DNA of 23,005 nt from CAZNRY01 sp964575675. Its GTDB lineage: Bacteria > Eisenbacteria > RBG-16-71-46 > CAIMUX01 > VGJL01. The notes below the pieces were generated by a model. It saw only the letters and a program-made list of their open reading frames with translations. It searched no databases and was not told where the DNA came from. Within the stretch, counting starts at the first letter, position 1. Each line of letters opens with the position of its first letter. Of the stretch, positions 21,503-23,005 are shown in pieces. Where the stretch lies: contig CAZNRY010000046.1 of assembly GCA_964575675.1 (NCBI GenBank), positions 1 through 23,005 on the forward strand, read 5' to 3'. The position numbers were made by a program, and so were the translations under genes.

Positions 21503-22573
21503 ATGAACCCCACGATCCCGCCGGCCCGTCGATGGGCGATCCCCCCGCGGCTCGCGCTCCTTCTTGCCGCAGCGGCCCTCGTGTTGTCGGGCGCGGGCTC
21601 CCCGCCGGCGGGCGCAGAGCCGCCGCCCTTGATCCCGCGGGATATCTTCTTCGGAGACCCGGAAAGAGATCTTCCCCAGATCTCGCCGGACGGAACGCGC
21701 CTCGCCTATCTCGGTAAGTCCCCGGACGGCGTCGTCAACATATGGGTGCGGACGCTCGGCGCCGACGACGACACGATGCTGACGCACCTGAAACGGAGCA
21801 TCCCTTCATTCGAGTGGGTGCCGGACGGCAAACAGATCCTCTTCTTCCAGGACCGCGGTGGCGACGAGAACACCCGCCTCTACTCGATAGAGGTCGCGAC
21901 CGGAGCCGTCCGCGATCTCACGCCCTTCCCCGGCGTTCGCGCCCAGGAGCTGATCACGAATCCCGACCGGCCGCGCGAGGCGCTGGTGGGGCTCAACCGG
22001 CGCGATCCTCACGTGTTCGACATGCACCGCGTTGATCTGAAGAGCGGGTCCGTCCGTCTCGATACGCAGAATCCCGGCGACGTCATCGCCTGGACCGCCG
22101 ATCGCGCTCTCGTGATCCGGGCTGCGACCGCCATGGACGCGAAGACCGGCGATACCGTGATCCGGGTGCGGGATTCCGCGCTCTCCCCGTGGCGGGAGCT
22201 GGTCCGTTGGCCCTTCGCCGAAGCCGGAAACGACCTCTACCAGCGGGTGATTTCCTTCACCCGCGACGGCGATTCCCTCCTGGTCCAATCCCCGGTTGGG
22301 GCCAACACGACCCGCCTCGCGAAGCTGGCCATCCAGACGGGCAAGGAGGGCGCGACGATCGCAGTCGACCCGCGTTGCGACATCTGGAACTACTTCGGGA
22401 CGGTCTCGCTGATCGCCCAGGCGGCGGTGATGCTGGATCCAAAAACCGGCGAGCCTCAAGCAGTCGGGTTCGAGTACATCCAACCCGAGTGGAAGGTCAT
22501 CGACCCGGCCATCAAGGACGACTACAACAATTTGTACGCCGCGCACCGGGGGGTCCAGCCACCTCGGGGGTAG
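21503..22573 (+). CDS. S9-family peptidase N-terminal propeller, truncated (no catalytic domain)
   Basis: This 356-residue product has a signal peptide (about 1-38) and WD40-like β-propeller repeats (DLPQISPDGTRLAYLGKSPDG, then FEWVPDGKQILFFQDRGGDENTRLYSIE) of the prolyl oligopeptidase/acylaminoacyl-peptidase S9 type. In full-length members the propeller is followed by an α/β-hydrolase with a GxSxG serine. Here similarity stops after IKDDYNNLYAAHRG, and six unrelated residues lead to a TAG. The stop is one base from the stop of a convergent gene of different character. The gene is therefore truncated, by rearrangement or by an assembly join. The ATG at 21503 has GAGGAG five bases upstream. 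Without the hydrolase domain it would have no peptidase activity. Confidence 0.8.
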   Translation: MNPTIPPARRWAIPPRLALLLAAAALVLSGAGSPPAGAEPPPLIPRDIFFGDPERDLPQISPDGTRLAYLGKSPDGVVNIWVRTLGADDDTMLTHLKRSIPSFEWVPDGKQILFFQDRGGDENTRLYSIEVATGAVRDLTPFPGVRAQELITNPDRPREALVGLNRRDPHVFDMHRVDLKSGSVRLDTQNPGDVIAWTADRALVIRAATAMDAKTGDTVIRVRDSALSPWRELVRWPFAEAGNDLYQRVISFTRDGDSLLVQSPVGANTTRLAKLAIQTGKEGATIAVDPRCDIWNYFGTVSLIAQAAVMLDPKTGEPQAVGFEYIQPEWKVIDPAIKDDYNNLYAAHRGVQPPRG

Positions 22574-22574
22574 A

Positions 22575-23005
22575 TCAGGTCGAGGGCACCGTGTCGGTGG
22601 GCGTGCCTGTCGGCGACCGGTCCAGATCCGGTTCGAGGTAGATCAGCCGCGCGTCCGGGACCGCGGCCCGCACCCGGCCCTCGGCCTCGTCGATGGCGCG
22701 GGCGACGGCCTCCACCGCGAGACCCGGCGTCAGCGCGATCTTCGCGGCCACCAGCAGCTCCTCCGGCCCGATGTACTGGGTACGGATGTGGATGACGCGC
22801 TTCACGTCACCGCCGGTCAGTCCCTCGGTGATCCGGGACAGCACCGGGCCCGACGCACCCTCGCCGATCAGCAGGCTCTTCATCTCGATGATCAGGATGA
22901 CCGCGATGATGCCGAGCAGCACGCCGATGCAGATGGTGCCCAGCGCGTCGAAGACGGAGTCGCCGGTGAGCACCGTGAGGCCGACGCCGAGCAGGGCGAG
23001 GATCA
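22575..23005 (-). CDS. CDF-family cation transporter, C-terminal part (5' partial)
   Basis: The frame runs without a stop from the right edge (reading ILALLGVGLTVLTGD...) to a TGA at 22575-22577, so the start lies beyond the window. The visible part has a late transmembrane helix (LGTICIGVLLGIIAVILII), the linker EMKSLLIGEGA, and a cytoplasmic ferredoxin-like dimerisation domain (VIHIRTQYIGPEELLVAAKI), followed by a short Pro/Thr-rich tail. This matches the C-terminal half of CDF efflux proteins, and the wording is like actinobacterial members. It is not closely similar to the three-domain CDF at 13530. The metal-site residues are outside the window. Its base composition looks richer in G and C than the rest, and it abuts a truncated peptidase gene. 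Confidence 0.8.
   Translation of the reverse strand, partial: ILALLGVGLTVLTGDSVFDALGTICIGVLLGIIAVILIIEMKSLLIGEGASGPVLSRITEGLTGGDVKRVIHIRTQYIGPEELLVAAKIALTPGLAVEAVARAIDEAEGRVRAAVPDARLIYLEPDLDRSPTGTPTDTVPST

Noticed and set aside
20178..21506. Long open frame opposite pyruvate kinase
   Set aside because: The minus strand carries an unmistakable pyruvate kinase; the opposite translation is basic, repetitive and motif-free.
1..23005. tRNA, rRNA, transposase, integrase, attachment site or toxin-antitoxin genes
   Set aside because: None recognised on either strand; intergenic spaces are short and contain no cloverleaf-like or rRNA-like sequence that I can see.

Overview
The window is dense, high-G+C bacterial DNA from what looks like a Gram-negative lineage of the FCB type. 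The evidence is a TonB-dependent receptor with a carboxypeptidase-regulatory-like domain paired with a DUF4249-like lipoprotein, a secreted enzyme with a FlgD/T9SS-like C-terminal sorting domain, and a very cysteine-rich repeat protein. Candidatus Eisenbacteria or a neighbouring phylum known mainly from metagenomes is my best guess; this is inference from protein style, with no marker gene in the window. I see no rRNA, tRNA, CRISPR array, transposase or phage gene.

Layout. 1-2151: a CHASE-PAS-PAS-PAS-GAF membrane sensor cut by the left edge and lacking an output domain, convergent with a small DsrE/YedF-like protein (2155-2511). 2593-4173: a polytopic GT-C glycosyltransferase. 4246-6286: a promoter, a long leader with a possible small ORF, and a leuC-leuD type hydro-lyase pair. 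6494-11549 (minus strand): a secreted PHP-domain metallohydrolase and an 851-residue secreted protein made of two copies of a ~180-residue module and eleven six-cysteine repeats. 11817-14963 (plus): msrB, a PLD3/4-like secreted phosphodiesterase and a CDF metal transporter with three C-terminal domains, in probable operon order. 15119-18357 (minus): the TonB receptor and its downstream lipoprotein, whose ribosome binding site overlaps the receptor stop codon. 18586-19556 (plus): a VOC-nitroreductase fusion followed directly by the last ~45 codons of an Fe/Mn superoxide dismutase. 19604-21374 (minus): a DUF2892 membrane protein and pyruvate kinase. 21503-22573: the propeller part of an S9 peptidase with no catalytic domain, ending one base from the stop of a convergent CDF transporter that runs off the right edge and reads like actinobacterial sequence.

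Functionally this is a mix of housekeeping metabolism (pyruvate kinase, isopropylmalate dehydratase-like enzyme, MsrB) and envelope or secreted functions (TonB uptake, secreted hydrolases, repeat protein, metal efflux). I do not see a coherent multi-gene defence or biosynthetic system. The most unusual items are the cysteine-repeat protein, the VOC-nitroreductase fusion with the superoxide dismutase remnant behind it, the triple-domain CDF, and the abrupt junction near 22,550, which may be an assembly join.
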